Source: Pseudomonadota bacterium (lineage in GTDB: Bacteria; Pseudomonadota; Gammaproteobacteria; Steroidobacterales; Woeseiaceae). From it: a stretch of DNA of 33,273 bases. Made by a program: the position numbers and the translations under genes. The notes under the pieces were generated by a model that saw only the letters and a list, made by a program, of their open reading frames with translations, searched no databases and was not told the origin of the DNA. Of this stretch, positions 15,733-25,126 are shown in pieces; within the stretch, counting starts at the first letter, position 1, and every line of letters starts with the position of its first letter. The stretch spans positions 1-33,273 of the forward strand of contig JADFNG010000018.1 of assembly GCA_022563505.1 (NCBI GenBank), read 5' to 3'.

Positions 15733-16080
15733 ATGGGGCGACTGACAACACACATACTCGATACCGCGCACGGGCGGCCCGGCGGCGGAATCCGGGTCAA
15801 GCTGTTTGCCCTGCAGGGTGAGCGCCACCTGGTCGCTAACAGGGTGACCAATGCCGATGGCCGTACCGATGAACCGCTGCTGAGTGAGGAGACGTTTCGA
15901 GCCGGGAAATATGAGCTCGAATTTTCTGTGGGCGAGTACTTTGCAGCCACTGGCCTTGAGACTGACGAGCCGCCCTTTCTTGGTGACATCGTGATTCGTT
16001 TCTCGCTAAAAGATGGTGAGAACTATCATGTGCCCTTGCTCGTGTCGCCCTGGAGCTACTCAACGTACCGGGGTAGCTGA
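15733..16080 (+). CDS. hiuH: 5-hydroxyisourate hydrolase
   Basis: A 115-residue transthyretin-related protein that hydrolyses 5-hydroxyisourate to OHCU, the second step after urate oxidation. The family signatures are [19 protein letters not shown] at the N-terminus with the active-site His, [14 protein letters not shown] with Arg, and the diagnostic C-terminal YRGS, here STYRGS at the very end. There is no signal peptide. ATG 15733 is preferred over ATG 15727 because AAGGG (15722-15726) lies six bases before it and would touch the earlier ATG. This is the first gene of the purine operon; xdhA follows after 21 bases. Confidence 0.95.
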   Translation: MGRLTTHILDTAHGRPGGGIRVKLFALQGERHLVANRVTNADGRTDEPLLSEETFRAGKYELEFSVGEYFAATGLETDEPPFLGDIVIRFSLKDGENYHVPLLVSPWSYSTYRGS

Positions 16081-16101
16081 GTAATATTCCAGGCAAGCGA
16101 T

Positions 16102-17628
16102 ATGCATTCGAGCACAGCCAACAAAGCGACACCTGAGACGATTTCCTTCGTGCTGGACGGCGAGGTCATCGAGATCAGTGACCTCGATCCGACCCGGACC
16201 GTGTTGCAGTATCTGCGCGAGAATTTGCGCCGCACGGGAACGAAAGAAGGCTGCGCCGAAGGAGACTGTGGTGCCTGCACGGTCGTCATTGCCGAGCTTG
16301 ATGACAGCGGTGACTCCATTCAGGTTCGTGCGATCAATTCCTGTATCCAGTTTTTGGCGACACTGGATGGCAAAGAATTGATTACGATCGAAAGCCTGCG
16401 CGGCAAGGACGGCGTCCTGCATCCGGCACAGCAGGCGATGGTCGATTATCACGGCTCGCAGTGCGGCTTTTGCACGCCGGGATTCGTCATGTCCCTCCTG
16501 GCGCTGTACAAGAACAATGCCGCACCAACCCGGGTGGAAGTCGACGATGCGCTTGCCGGCAATCTTTGTCGTTGTACGGGTTATCGTCCGATTGTTGATG
16601 CCGCCATGAAAATGTATGCCGATGGCAGTCAGCGTGAGGCCACCGGCGACTGGTTGCTCGCAGCGAAAGGCGCGGGTGCCGAAGAACAATTGCAGGACAA
16701 GGTTGCAAAACTCAAGTCGCTCCGTCGCAAGACAAGCCTGGCCATCAATCGCGCGGGTCGTCGCTTCGATGCGCCACGCTCAATACCCGAGCTTGCCGGG
16801 CTGGTCGAGGGCCGACCTGATGCGACCCTGCTCGCTGGAGGTACCGACGTCGGGATTTGGGTGACCAAGCAACATCGCGAACTCGATGACGTCATCTATT
16901 TGGGTCGTATCAGTGAATTGCGGACAATTTCAGTGTCGGCTACGCACGTTGATATCGGTGCTGCCGCGACCCTGAGCGACGTCATGCCGGTGCTGGGCAA
17001 ATACTTTCCGGGGCTGGAGGAATTGTTTGTTCGTTTCGCTTCGCCGCCAATACGTAATGCGGGCACGTTGGGCGGCAATGTTGCCAATGGATCGCCGATC
17101 GGCGATTCGATGCCGGCGTTGCTGGCACTCGACACCACACTGGTGTTGCGCAAGGGCAAGCGGCAGCGGGAACTGCCCCTTGACGAGTTCTATATGGATT
17201 ACCAGGAAACGGCAATGGAGCAGGGCGAGTTCCTGGAAAAGATTCGGGTGCCACTGCTGGAGAGCGGTACTTACTTGCAAAGTTATAAAGTATCCAAGCG
17301 CTTCGACCAGGATATTTCGGCGGTTTGTGCAGCCTTTCGGGTCAAGCTTGATGACGGTTTGATCACAGAGGTGAGAGTCGCTTACGGTGGTTTGGCGGCC
17401 ACCCCGAAACGAGCAATTCAGTGTGAAAAAGCGCTGCTCGACAAAGTGTTCGAGCGCACCACCATCGATGTTGCCATGCAGGTGCTGGACAGGGATTTCC
17501 AGCCGATCGCCGACATGCGTGCGAGCGATCAATATCGAATGCAGGTATGCCGGAATCTGCTGCTCCGGTTTTATCTGGAGATCACGGGCGATCAGTCCAC
17601 GCGGGTATACGAATATGGCCGTGTCTGA
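16102..17628 (+). CDS. xdhA: Xanthine dehydrogenase small subunit (2Fe-2S and FAD)
   Basis: A 508-residue subunit that takes electrons from the molybdenum site and passes them to NAD+. The first 2Fe-2S cluster is bound by GCAEGDCGAC (Cys51, 56, 59) and NSC (Cys81), the second by QCGFCTPGFV and NLCRCTGYRP. The FAD domain follows: LLAGGTDVGIWV near residue 243, then SPPIRNAGTLGGNVANGSPIGDSMP. The C-terminal CO-dehydrogenase-flavoprotein domain is complete. The N-terminus has a family-unusual short extension (MHSSTANKATPE). Its stop overlaps the xdhB start by 14 bases, indicating translational coupling. Confidence 0.96.
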   Translation: MHSSTANKATPETISFVLDGEVIEISDLDPTRTVLQYLRENLRRTGTKEGCAEGDCGACTVVIAELDDSGDSIQVRAINSCIQFLATLDGKELITIESLRGKDGVLHPAQQAMVDYHGSQCGFCTPGFVMSLLALYKNNAAPTRVEVDDALAGNLCRCTGYRPIVDAAMKMYADGSQREATGDWLLAAKGAGAEEQLQDKVAKLKSLRRKTSLAINRAGRRFDAPRSIPELAGLVEGRPDATLLAGGTDVGIWVTKQHRELDDVIYLGRISELRTISVSATHVDIGAAATLSDVMPVLGKYFPGLEELFVRFASPPIRNAGTLGGNVANGSPIGDSMPALLALDTTLVLRKGKRQRELPLDEFYMDYQETAMEQGEFLEKIRVPLLESGTYLQSYKVSKRFDQDISAVCAAFRVKLDDGLITEVRVAYGGLAATPKRAIQCEKALLDKVFERTTIDVAMQVLDRDFQPIADMRASDQYRMQVCRNLLLRFYLEITGDQSTRVYEYGRV

Positions 17629-19954
17629 GTCTCCTCTATCCGCGATCAAGGGCTCGGTCGGCTCATCGATTCCGCACGACAGTGCGCACCTGCATGTTAG
17701 TGGCGAGGCAAGTTACACCGATGATATCGCCGAACCTCGCGATCTTCTGCATCTTGCTGTTGGCATGAGCGAGCGGGCCCATGCGCGAATCAAGAGCATT
17801 GACCTGCAGCCGGTTCGGGACGCGGCGGGCGTTGTTGATGTCATTGTCGTTGACGATATTCCAGGTGAGAACAACTGCGGTCCGGTGATTCATGATGATC
17901 CGATTCTGGCCCCGAATCTGGTGCAGTATGTCGGCCAGGCCATCTTCGCAGTAGCCGCAGAAACGGTCGACGCGGCGCGCAAGGCAGCGAGACTGGCGAT
18001 CATTGACTACGAAGATCTTGACGCCATTCTTGACCCGCTTGATGCGGTTGAAAAGCAATCATTTGTGCTCCCCAGCGAGACCCTGACCCGGGGCGATAGC
18101 ACACGCGCTCTCGAGTCTGCCGCTAACCGGCTACAGGGTCGGGTCCACCTTGGCGGCCAGGATCACTTTTATCTCGAAGGCCAGATTGCCATGGTGCTGC
18201 CGCGCGACGATGGCGACCTGTTTATCTTCAGTTCGACCCAGCATCCGGGTGAACTGCAAGCCCTGATCGCAGCGGCGACGGGGAAGCAAGCGAAGGATGT
18301 CGTGGTCGAGTGTCGTCGCATGGGTGGTGGGTTCGGCGGCAAGGAAAGCCAGCCCGCGTTGATTGCGTGCATTGCGGCATTGATGACGCAACGCACGGGT
18401 CGCGCCTGCAAATTGCGCCTCGACCGGGACGATGACATGAAAATGACGGGCAAGCGCCACGATTTCGTCATTGATTACAACGTGGGCTTTGACAGCGACG
18501 GGCACATTGATGCCGTCGAGTTTGTATTCGCCTCGCGCTGCGGGATGTCGGCCGATCTGTCGGGGGCAATTAACGATCGCGCCATGTTCCATTGTGACAA
18601 CGCCTATTACCTGCCCAATCTCAGCGTGGTCTCACACCGCTGCAAAACACACACGGTATCGAATACGGCATTTCGCGGCTTCGGCGGGCCGCAGGGAATG
18701 TTTGGCATTGAATGCGTAATGGACGATGTTGCGCGTCACCTGGGCATTGACGCGCTGGATGTGCGGCGGCGGAATTTTTATGGCGTGGGTGAAAGAGACA
18801 TCACGCCCTACGGGCAGAAAGTCAAAGACAACATCATCGTCGAACTGGTTGAGCAGTTGCACGCGTCATCGGGCTACGTGTCGCGTGTGGCAGACATCAA
18901 ATCATTCAATGCAGAGAGCGAGATCCTGAAACGCGGCATTGCGCTGACCCCCGTAAAGTTTGGTATTGCTTTCACGGCTACCCACCTGAATCAGGCCGGC
19001 GCGTTATTGCATATCTATACAGACGGAACCGTGCATCTCAACCACGGTGGCACGGAAATGGGGCAGGGACTCTTTACCAAGGTGGCGCAGGTGGTTGCCG
19101 AGGAACTGCAGATCGATATTGACCAGATAAAGATCACCGCATCGGATACGAGCAAGGTGCCAAATGCGTCTGCGACGGCAGCATCGAGCGGTTCAGACTT
19201 GAACGGCAAAGCCGCACAGGCTGCGGCTCGTACGATCAAGGGTCGGCTTAGCCGTTTTGCAGCAGAGCATTTTGGGGTTGCGGAGGCCGACGTCGTGTTT
19301 ACATGCAATGAGGTCATTGTCGGTGACCGCAGCGTTCCGTTTAAAGAACTTGTTCGCCTGGCTTGGTTCGCACGAACTTCGTTATCGGCCACCGGCTTCT
19401 ACAAGACGCCGGATATCCACTACGATCGGGAGACTTTCAGCGGTCGCCCGTTTTACTACTACACTTATGGCGCCGCAGTATCCGAAGTTATCATCGATAC
19501 GCTCACGGGCGAAAATCGGCTGCTGCGGGTCGATATTCTCCACGATTGTGGCAAGTCGCTGAATCCTGCCATCGATATGGGACAGATAGAGGGAGGGTTT
19601 ATTCAGGGGGCGGGCTGGCTGACGACGGAGGAGTTGTGCTGGAACGAGAAGGGTGAATTGATGACGTATGCACCGTCTACGTACAAAATTCCGACGAGCT
19701 CGGATGTACCCGTCGATTTTCGGGTGCAGATCCTGGAATCTGTTGCAAACAGGGAGGAAACCGTTTTCCGCTCCAAGGCCGTTGGCGAGCCGCCGTTAAT
19801 GCTGGCGCTGTCGGTTTACTATGCGCTGAAGGATGCGGTGAGCAGCGTTGCTGGTGACGGGCAACATGTATCACTACAGGCTCCAGCCACTCCGGAAGCC
19901 GTCCTCAATGCAGTGCGCGCACTGCAATACCCCGATGAGACACAACATGCATGA
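17615..19954 (+). CDS. xdhB: Xanthine dehydrogenase large (molybdopterin) subunit
   Basis: A 779-residue molybdenum-cofactor subunit that hydroxylates hypoxanthine to xanthine and xanthine to urate. It has the N-terminal a/b hammerhead (SGEASYTDDIAEP), GGQDHFYLEGQ, RMGGGFGGKES, FRGFGGPQGMFG, the Moco-contacting TEMGQGLFTKV segment, and near the end GEPPLMLALS, whose Glu is the catalytic base. The length matches XdhB. The start is ATG 17615 (MAVSESPLS), inside the end of xdhA; frames starting upstream of it belong to xdhA. XdhC, which inserts the sulfurated cofactor, follows with an 8-base overlap. Confidence 0.96.
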   Translation: MAVSESPLSAIKGSVGSSIPHDSAHLHVSGEASYTDDIAEPRDLLHLAVGMSERAHARIKSIDLQPVRDAAGVVDVIVVDDIPGENNCGPVIHDDPILAPNLVQYVGQAIFAVAAETVDAARKAARLAIIDYEDLDAILDPLDAVEKQSFVLPSETLTRGDSTRALESAANRLQGRVHLGGQDHFYLEGQIAMVLPRDDGDLFIFSSTQHPGELQALIAAATGKQAKDVVVECRRMGGGFGGKESQPALIACIAALMTQRTGRACKLRLDRDDDMKMTGKRHDFVIDYNVGFDSDGHIDAVEFVFASRCGMSADLSGAINDRAMFHCDNAYYLPNLSVVSHRCKTHTVSNTAFRGFGGPQGMFGIECVMDDVARHLGIDALDVRRRNFYGVGERDITPYGQKVKDNIIVELVEQLHASSGYVSRVADIKSFNAESEILKRGIALTPVKFGIAFTATHLNQAGALLHIYTDGTVHLNHGGTEMGQGLFTKVAQVVAEELQIDIDQIKITASDTSKVPNASATAASSGSDLNGKAAQAAARTIKGRLSRFAAEHFGVAEADVVFTCNEVIVGDRSVPFKELVRLAWFARTSLSATGFYKTPDIHYDRETFSGRPFYYYTYGAAVSEVIIDTLTGENRLLRVDILHDCGKSLNPAIDMGQIEGGFIQGAGWLTTEELCWNEKGELMTYAPSTYKIPTSSDVPVDFRVQILESVANREETVFRSKAVGEPPLMLALSVYYALKDAVSSVAGDGQHVSLQAPATPEAVLNAVRALQYPDETQHA

Positions 19955-21011
19955 GTGGATTGATGATCTGCGACACCTGAGAGAGGCCGGTAAACGGGCC
20001 GTCATCGTTACCGTTGCGGGCGTGCGCGGTTCTGCGCCGCGAGAAATTGGCGCGAAAATGCTGGTGTCCGACAGCGATACGCTGGGAACGATCGGTGGCG
20101 GGCAGCTCGAATACCAGTGCACGAAAATCGCCTGTGAACTGTTGCAAGACGCCGCCGCCAATGTGCGTTTGTTGCGCCGGTTTCCGCTGGGCGCCAATTG
20201 TGGCCAGTGTTGCGGTGGCGTTGTTGATGTTCTGTTTGAAGAATGCGCGCACGGACCTGGCTGGTTTGACGATTTGCTGCGCGGCTTCGATTCAGGACAA
20301 GAGCTGTTGATGCTCACTCGATTTGCAAGCAGTGGCGACATATGCAAGGAAATTGTCAGCGCTGATCAGCTGCATGCGACAGGCAAGTTCGATTTCGCCG
20401 TGACGGAGGCGGGGCGAGAGGCCCTGGACGATGGCAATGCCCGCCATCTGAAGTTGACCGCGAAAAGCAGTGTATTGCTCGAGCCCATAATGGCTTCCAG
20501 GTTCGATATTGCTGTTTTTGGTGCAGGGCATGTCGGCACGGCCACTGTCGCAATGCTTGCGACACTCGACTGCAATATTCGCTGGGTCGACAGCCGGCGC
20601 AAGGTATTGCCAAAGAACCTGCCGGCCAATGTGCAAACGATCCGGACTGACACGCCGGAGCGCGAAGTCGCAGCGATGCCGGCAAATGCGTTTTATTTGA
20701 TCATGACGCACAGTCACCCGATGGATTACGAGATTTGCTGTGAGGTGCTCAAGCGTGGCGACGCCACCTATTGCGGACTGATCGGATCAAAGTCCAAGCA
20801 GCGCCGCTTTACGAAACGGTTGCGGGCCGGAGAAATCGGTAACATCGAGCAGCTGACTTGCCCGATCGGTGTCGGCGGCATCAGTGGCAAGAAACCGGCG
20901 GAGATAGCGATTTCTGTCGCCGCTGAGATATTGCAAGTTCGTGAGGCAGCCAGTCAAAGTGCTGCCGGCAGTCCAGACGGGAATGTGTTTCACATTAAGA
21001 GTCGATATTAG
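19947..21011 (+). CDS. xdhC: Xanthine dehydrogenase accessory protein XdhC
   Basis: A 354-residue chaperone that binds the molybdenum cofactor, promotes its sulfuration, and hands it to XdhB. The N-terminal XdhC/CoxI domain reads AVIVTVAGVRGSAPREIGAKMLV with GGGQLEY and a Cys pair in NCGQCCGG, where the cofactor is thought to bind. The C-terminal Rossmann domain shows VFGAGHVGTATV and MTHSHPMDYEI, ending GGISGKKPAEIAISVAAEIL. The start at ATG 19947 (MHEWIDDL) matches family starts and overlaps xdhB by 8 bases; ATG 19935 would add four residues. puuD follows three bases after the stop. Confidence 0.94.
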   Translation: MHEWIDDLRHLREAGKRAVIVTVAGVRGSAPREIGAKMLVSDSDTLGTIGGGQLEYQCTKIACELLQDAAANVRLLRRFPLGANCGQCCGGVVDVLFEECAHGPGWFDDLLRGFDSGQELLMLTRFASSGDICKEIVSADQLHATGKFDFAVTEAGREALDDGNARHLKLTAKSSVLLEPIMASRFDIAVFGAGHVGTATVAMLATLDCNIRWVDSRRKVLPKNLPANVQTIRTDTPEREVAAMPANAFYLIMTHSHPMDYEICCEVLKRGDATYCGLIGSKSKQRRFTKRLRAGEIGNIEQLTCPIGVGGISGKKPAEIAISVAAEILQVREAASQSAAGSPDGNVFHIKSRY

Positions 21012-21014
21012 TTT

Positions 21015-22211
21015 ATGGAAGCATACTTATTGGATTGGCTGAATATTCTCGGGCGCTGGGTGCACTTCATTACCGGCATCGCATGGATTGGCGCATCGTT
21101 CTATTTTATCTGGCTCGACAATCACCTCGAAGCACCCAGGAATCCCGCTGATGCTGAAAAGGGCGTGGGCGGTGAGGTGTGGTCTGTGCACGGTGGCGGT
21201 TTCTATCATGCGCAAAAATACCAGGTCGCGCCGAAAGTCCTGCCGGAAACATTGCACTGGTTCAAATGGGAGGCGTACACAACCTGGTTGACGGGCATGT
21301 TCATGCTCGCACTCATTTACTGGTATGGCGCCGATGTTTACCTGATTGACCGATCGGTGGCCGATCTGTCGCCGACTTATGCGGTGGGTGCGGCCGTGCT
21401 AATCCTGTTCGCCGGTTGGATTATTTATGATCTGTTGTGCAAGTCGCCGCTCGGAGAAAACGATGCAGCGCTTGGTGCCGTGCTGTTTGGCCTGGTTACT
21501 TTTCTGGCGTGGGGACTGTGCGAACTTTACAGTGGCCGGGGCGCCTACATTCACTTTGGCGCCGTGCTTGGCACAATCATGGTCGCCAATGTATTTTTCG
21601 TCATCATTCCCGGGCAACGAAGAATGGTCGAGGCCGCGGGCCGAGGCGAGTTGCCGGATCCTGCTGACGGTATTCGGGCAAAACAGCGTTCGGTGCACAA
21701 CACCTACTTCACCCTGCCTGTCTTGTTTGTCATGACGAGCAACCATTATGCGATGACGTTCGCTCATGAGTACAACTGGCTGGTGCTGGTTGCGATTTCT
21801 CTGGTTGGGGCGCTGATTCGCATCTACTTCGTTGCACGCCATAAAGGCAAGGCATCGCCACTCCCCATCGTGGTTGCGGGCCTGATTATTGTTGCGATGG
21901 TGATTGCCATGGCACCAAAATCGAGGGTGAGGACGTCGGCAGCGTTGAGCCTTGAAGATATTCGACCGGTGATTGAGCATCGCTGCGTCACCTGCCACTC
22001 GGCAGAACCCACGCACATCGCTTTCCCAGCCGCCCCTGCAGGCGTGAAATTTGACAGTGAAGAACAAATTCTCGCTGCTGCGGATCGCATCCATCAGCAA
22101 ACGGTCGTTACTCGCGCAATGCCAATCGGCAATTTAACCGGCATCAGCGAGGAAGAACGATTGATGATCGATGCGTGGTACCTGGGTATCGCAGGCAGCT
22201 CGAATGACTGA
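21015..22211 (+). CDS. puuD: Membrane urate oxidase PuuD (DUF989 plus cytochrome c)
   Basis: A 398-residue integral membrane protein that oxidises urate to 5-hydroxyisourate. About eight membrane segments cover residues 10-300, beginning LNILGRWVHFITGIAWIGASFYFIWLD and including conserved His residues (HGGGFYHAQKY). The C-terminal domain has one heme c site, CVTCH at residues 324-328. This is the fused DUF989/cytochrome form described for bacterial PuuD, in which electrons go to the respiratory chain rather than to O2 as H2O2, as in uricase. Its presence explains why no uricase or FAD urate hydroxylase appears in the operon. It overlaps puuE by 8 bases. Confidence 0.94.
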   Translation: MEAYLLDWLNILGRWVHFITGIAWIGASFYFIWLDNHLEAPRNPADAEKGVGGEVWSVHGGGFYHAQKYQVAPKVLPETLHWFKWEAYTTWLTGMFMLALIYWYGADVYLIDRSVADLSPTYAVGAAVLILFAGWIIYDLLCKSPLGENDAALGAVLFGLVTFLAWGLCELYSGRGAYIHFGAVLGTIMVANVFFVIIPGQRRMVEAAGRGELPDPADGIRAKQRSVHNTYFTLPVLFVMTSNHYAMTFAHEYNWLVLVAISLVGALIRIYFVARHKGKASPLPIVVAGLIIVAMVIAMAPKSRVRTSAALSLEDIRPVIEHRCVTCHSAEPTHIAFPAAPAGVKFDSEEQILAAADRIHQQTVVTRAMPIGNLTGISEEERLMIDAWYLGIAGSSND

Positions 22212-23115
22212 GGAATATTATCCGCGCAACCTGAAAGGTTATGGTCAAGACGGGCCCGAGGTCCGGTGGCCGGGTGATGCCAGGATTGCAGTGCAATTCG
22301 TCATCAACTACGAGGAAGGCGCCGAGAACTGCATTTTGCACGGCGATGATGCGTCGGAAGCTTTTCTGTCGGAAATCGTTGCTGCCGCGCCAATCCCCGG
22401 GCAGCGCCACATGAATATGGAGTCGCTGTACGAGTACGGCTCGCGTGCTGGATTCTGGCGTTTGCATCGGCTGTTCAGCGAGCGCGAACTGCCCGTGACT
22501 GTTTTTGCCGTCGCGATGGCGCTTGAGCGAAACCCGGGCATCATCACTGCCATGCAGGATGCGCGGTGGGAAATCGCGAGCCATGGTTATCGGTGGATCG
22601 ACTATCAGTCAGCGACTGAAGACGAAGAACGCGCGCATTTGCAAAAGGCGATTCAACTGCATACCGAGTTAACCGGCGAACGCCCGCTTGGCTGGTACCT
22701 GGGGCGCTGCGGTCCGAACAGTCACAGGCTCGTTGCCGAGGAGGGCGGCTTTCTCTATAACGCTGACACCTATGCCGATGACCTGCCTTATTGGGATCAT
22801 TCTTTCGCCACACCCCAGTTGATGATTCCCTATACGCTCGACGTCAACGATATGCGCTTCACGACGCCACAGGGTTTCAACTCCGGACAGCAGTTTTTCG
22901 AATACATGAAAGACAGCTTCGATTATTTGTACGCGGAAGGCCGTAAAGCACCGAAAATGCTGTCTATCGGTCTGCATTGCCGACTGGCCGGACGGCCCGG
23001 CAGGACAGCGGCCGTTGAGCGATTTCTGGAGTACATCGCGGCTCATGCAAATGTCTGGGTATGTCGCCGTATCGATATTGCCGAGCACTGGCGGCAGCAG
23101 CATCCGGCCTCGTGA
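22204..23115 (+). CDS. puuE: Allantoinase PuuE (polysaccharide-deacetylase type)
   Basis: A 303-residue metal-independent allantoinase of the polysaccharide deacetylase superfamily, unrelated to the amidohydrolase AllB. It opens allantoin to allantoate. Diagnostic features are YPRNLKGYG at the start, VINYEEGAENCILHGD, YEYGSRAGFWRLHRLF, EIASHGYRWIDY and RPLGWYLGRCGPNSHRL, then LPYWDH and SIGLHCRLAGRPGR near the end. The length matches PuuE of Pseudomonas (about 308). The start at ATG 22204 (MTEEYYPRN) lies within the end of puuD. Its stop TGA shares one base with the uraD ATG (TGATG). Confidence 0.95.
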   Translation: MTEEYYPRNLKGYGQDGPEVRWPGDARIAVQFVINYEEGAENCILHGDDASEAFLSEIVAAAPIPGQRHMNMESLYEYGSRAGFWRLHRLFSERELPVTVFAVAMALERNPGIITAMQDARWEIASHGYRWIDYQSATEDEERAHLQKAIQLHTELTGERPLGWYLGRCGPNSHRLVAEEGGFLYNADTYADDLPYWDHSFATPQLMIPYTLDVNDMRFTTPQGFNSGQQFFEYMKDSFDYLYAEGRKAPKMLSIGLHCRLAGRPGRTAAVERFLEYIAAHANVWVCRRIDIAEHWRQQHPAS

Positions 23116-23624
23116 TGATGACACGCGAAGAATTCGTCAAGCGCTATGGCGGCATCTACGAACACTCAAGCTGGGTTGCAGAGCAGGCGTACGATAAGGC
23201 AGCGGCGGTTGGCGATGTGGGGCTGCCCGCGATATTTGCCCAGTGTGTCGATCGCGCCGATGACAAGGTGAAGCTGGCACTGATTTGCGCGCACCCGGAT
23301 CTGGCCGGCAAAGCTGCGGTGTCGGGCGAATTGACGCAGGATTCCAGCGCGGAGCAGAACAGTGCCGGCATCGATCAGTGCACCCCGGAGGAGTATCAGC
23401 GATTTCAGTCACTGAATGATCAATACAAAAGCAAATTCCATTTTCCATTCGTGATGGCCGTTCGCAACAGTGACCGGCACAAGATCCTGGCGGCGTTCGA
23501 GGAGCGTCTGCAAAACGGAGCGGATGAGGAAGCGGCCAAAGCGATTCGTGAAATTCACAAGATTGCCGGGCTGCGATTCGCGGCGATGGCGGCAGAAGAT
23601 GAAAAAAACGCCGACGATGAATGA
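23115..23624 (+). CDS. uraD: OHCU decarboxylase
   Basis: A 169-residue 2-oxo-4-hydroxy-4-carboxy-5-ureidoimidazoline decarboxylase, producing S-allantoin specifically. The conserved parts are EFVKRYGGIYEHSSWVAE, ICAHPDLAGKAA with the catalytic His, TPEEYQRFQSLNDQYKSKFHFPFV and AVRNSDRHKILAAFEERL, the usual hallmark of the family. The length fits. The start is ATG 23115, overlapping the puuE stop; ATG 23118 is nearly equal. In this operon it sits after puuE although it acts before it, so gene order does not follow pathway order. It overlaps alc by 8 bases. Confidence 0.95.
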   Translation: MMTREEFVKRYGGIYEHSSWVAEQAYDKAAAVGDVGLPAIFAQCVDRADDKVKLALICAHPDLAGKAAVSGELTQDSSAEQNSAGIDQCTPEEYQRFQSLNDQYKSKFHFPFVMAVRNSDRHKILAAFEERLQNGADEEAAKAIREIHKIAGLRFAAMAAEDEKNADDE

Positions 23625-24618
23625 AGTTGCAAAAAACCCGTTCCACCAGTGGGTGCGCCTGGAGCAACCGAGGCTGGATACGCGCGTCGTCTACGCCAAC
23701 GATGAGTTTTTCGCGGCTAAAGAACGCTTGATTGAGTCCCTGGAGCCGGTGTTTGTCGCCGACAAGTACGACGATCACGGCAAGTGGATGGATGGCTGGG
23801 AAAGTCGCCGCAAGCGCGGGCCAGGCCACGACTATTGCATCATCAAGATGGGAATTCCGGGCGTGATCCGGGGTCTGGATATCGATACCAGTCACTTCAC
23901 CGGAAACTATCCACCGGAGGCATCTGTCGATGCCTGCATCAGCGATGAACTCGTACCGGAGGACGCCGACTGGCAGCCAGTAACCGGCAAAGTCAAATTG
24001 CACGGCGATTCGCATCACTACGTTGCCGTTGATAACGAGACGGCGTTTTCGCATATTCGCCTGAGCATTTTTCCTGACGGTGGCGTCGCTCGGCTGCGTA
24101 TCTACGGCGAAGTAAGACCTGATTTCAGCCACTTCGAGAAAAATGCGCGCATCGATTTGCTGGCCCTTCAAAACGGAGGGCGCGCTGTTCTTTGCAACGA
24201 CGAACATTTTGGCAGCATGCACAACCTGAATCTCGCCGGGCGCGGCATCAACATGGGTGACGGCTGGGAAACGGCGCGTCGTCGCAGGCCGGGTAACGAC
24301 TGGGTTATTCTGTCACTGGGTCATCGTGGCATTGTCGACGAAATCGAGATCGATACCGCTCATTTCAAAGGCAATTATCCAGACCGCGTCATATTGCAGG
24401 CAGCCTCGGCAGCAGAAATCGAATTCGGTAAACTGGACGAAGCAAGCCGGGATTGGCCGCTGTTGCTGCCCGAGCAAAAGCTGTCAGCGGATCAGCGACA
24501 TACATTTACTGATGAGGTCCAGGCGATCGGCGGGGTTACACATCTTCGTATGTCGATTTTTCCCGATGGCGGCATTAGCCGTTTGCGCGTGCACGGTCGC
24601 TTGACGGACGAATCGTGA
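23617..24618 (+). CDS. alc: Allantoicase
   Basis: A 333-residue enzyme that splits allantoate to ureidoglycolate and urea. The protein is an internal duplication of a beta-sandwich. Half one has WESRRKRGPGHDYCIIKMG and GLDIDTSHFTGNYPPEAS; half two has WETARRRRPGNDWVILSLG and EIDTAHFKGNYPDRV. Both halves end with HIRLSIFPDGGVARLRIYG-like segments, FPDGGxxRLRxxG. The start ATG 23617 overlaps the uraD stop in the usual way; ATG 23599 would add six residues. It overlaps allA by four bases (GTGA). Confidence 0.95.
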   Translation: MNEVAKNPFHQWVRLEQPRLDTRVVYANDEFFAAKERLIESLEPVFVADKYDDHGKWMDGWESRRKRGPGHDYCIIKMGIPGVIRGLDIDTSHFTGNYPPEASVDACISDELVPEDADWQPVTGKVKLHGDSHHYVAVDNETAFSHIRLSIFPDGGVARLRIYGEVRPDFSHFEKNARIDLLALQNGGRAVLCNDEHFGSMHNLNLAGRGINMGDGWETARRRRPGNDWVILSLGHRGIVDEIEIDTAHFKGNYPDRVILQAASAAEIEFGKLDEASRDWPLLLPEQKLSADQRHTFTDEVQAIGGVTHLRMSIFPDGGISRLRVHGRLTDES

Positions 24619-25121
24619 CAGGTACTGTTATCAGGGCATTGCCCATTACGCCTGAACGCTTTGCGCCCTATGGCGATGTGATTGCTGCGTTACCAAGCCA
24701 TAAAGAAGCGATGAACGCTGCGCGCTTTGAACGCTTCAATGATCTGGCAACGGTCAATGTTGATACCGCCGATGGGGCGCATGCAGCGATTAGCCTGGCT
24801 CGCTCAAAAACAATGACCACTTTGCCCTACTGCTTCGATTTGATGGAGCGGCATCCATTCGGTAGCCAGGCATTTGTTCCGTTGTCATCGTTTCGTTTCG
24901 TCGTTGTTGTCGCACCTCCGGGTGAGTCGGTTGAAGCATCCGACCTCCGGGCATTCGTAACGAATGGTCATCAGGGCGTGAATTATCACAAGGGTGTCTG
25001 GCACATGCCGCTCATCGCGTTTGAGGCTGGTCAGGATTTCCTGATCATTGATCGTGCCGGTGGTGGCAATAATTACGAAGAGCATATTCTTGGTGAGTCA
25101 GTGACGCTTGAGGTCGAATAG
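24615..25121 (+). CDS. allA: Ureidoglycolate lyase AllA
   Basis: A 168-residue cupin-fold enzyme that converts ureidoglycolate to glyoxylate and urea, the last step of the route. The features are ITPERFAPYGDVI at the N-terminus, ISLARSKTMTTLPYCFDLMERHPFGSQAFVPL and FVTNGHQGVNYHKGVWHMPL, where the histidines line the active site, then FLIIDR. The length agrees with the AllA norm of about 160-170. It starts at GTG 24615, which overlaps the alc stop by four bases. guaD starts five bases after its stop. Confidence 0.94.
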   Translation: MTGTVIRALPITPERFAPYGDVIAALPSHKEAMNAARFERFNDLATVNVDTADGAHAAISLARSKTMTTLPYCFDLMERHPFGSQAFVPLSSFRFVVVVAPPGESVEASDLRAFVTNGHQGVNYHKGVWHMPLIAFEAGQDFLIIDRAGGGNNYEEHILGESVTLEVE

Positions 25122-25126
25122 AAACC

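Noticed and set aside
17387-17614. Longer N-terminus for XdhB
   Set aside because: This stretch is fully inside xdhA in another frame and its translation is unlike any XdhB; the family start is ATG 17615.
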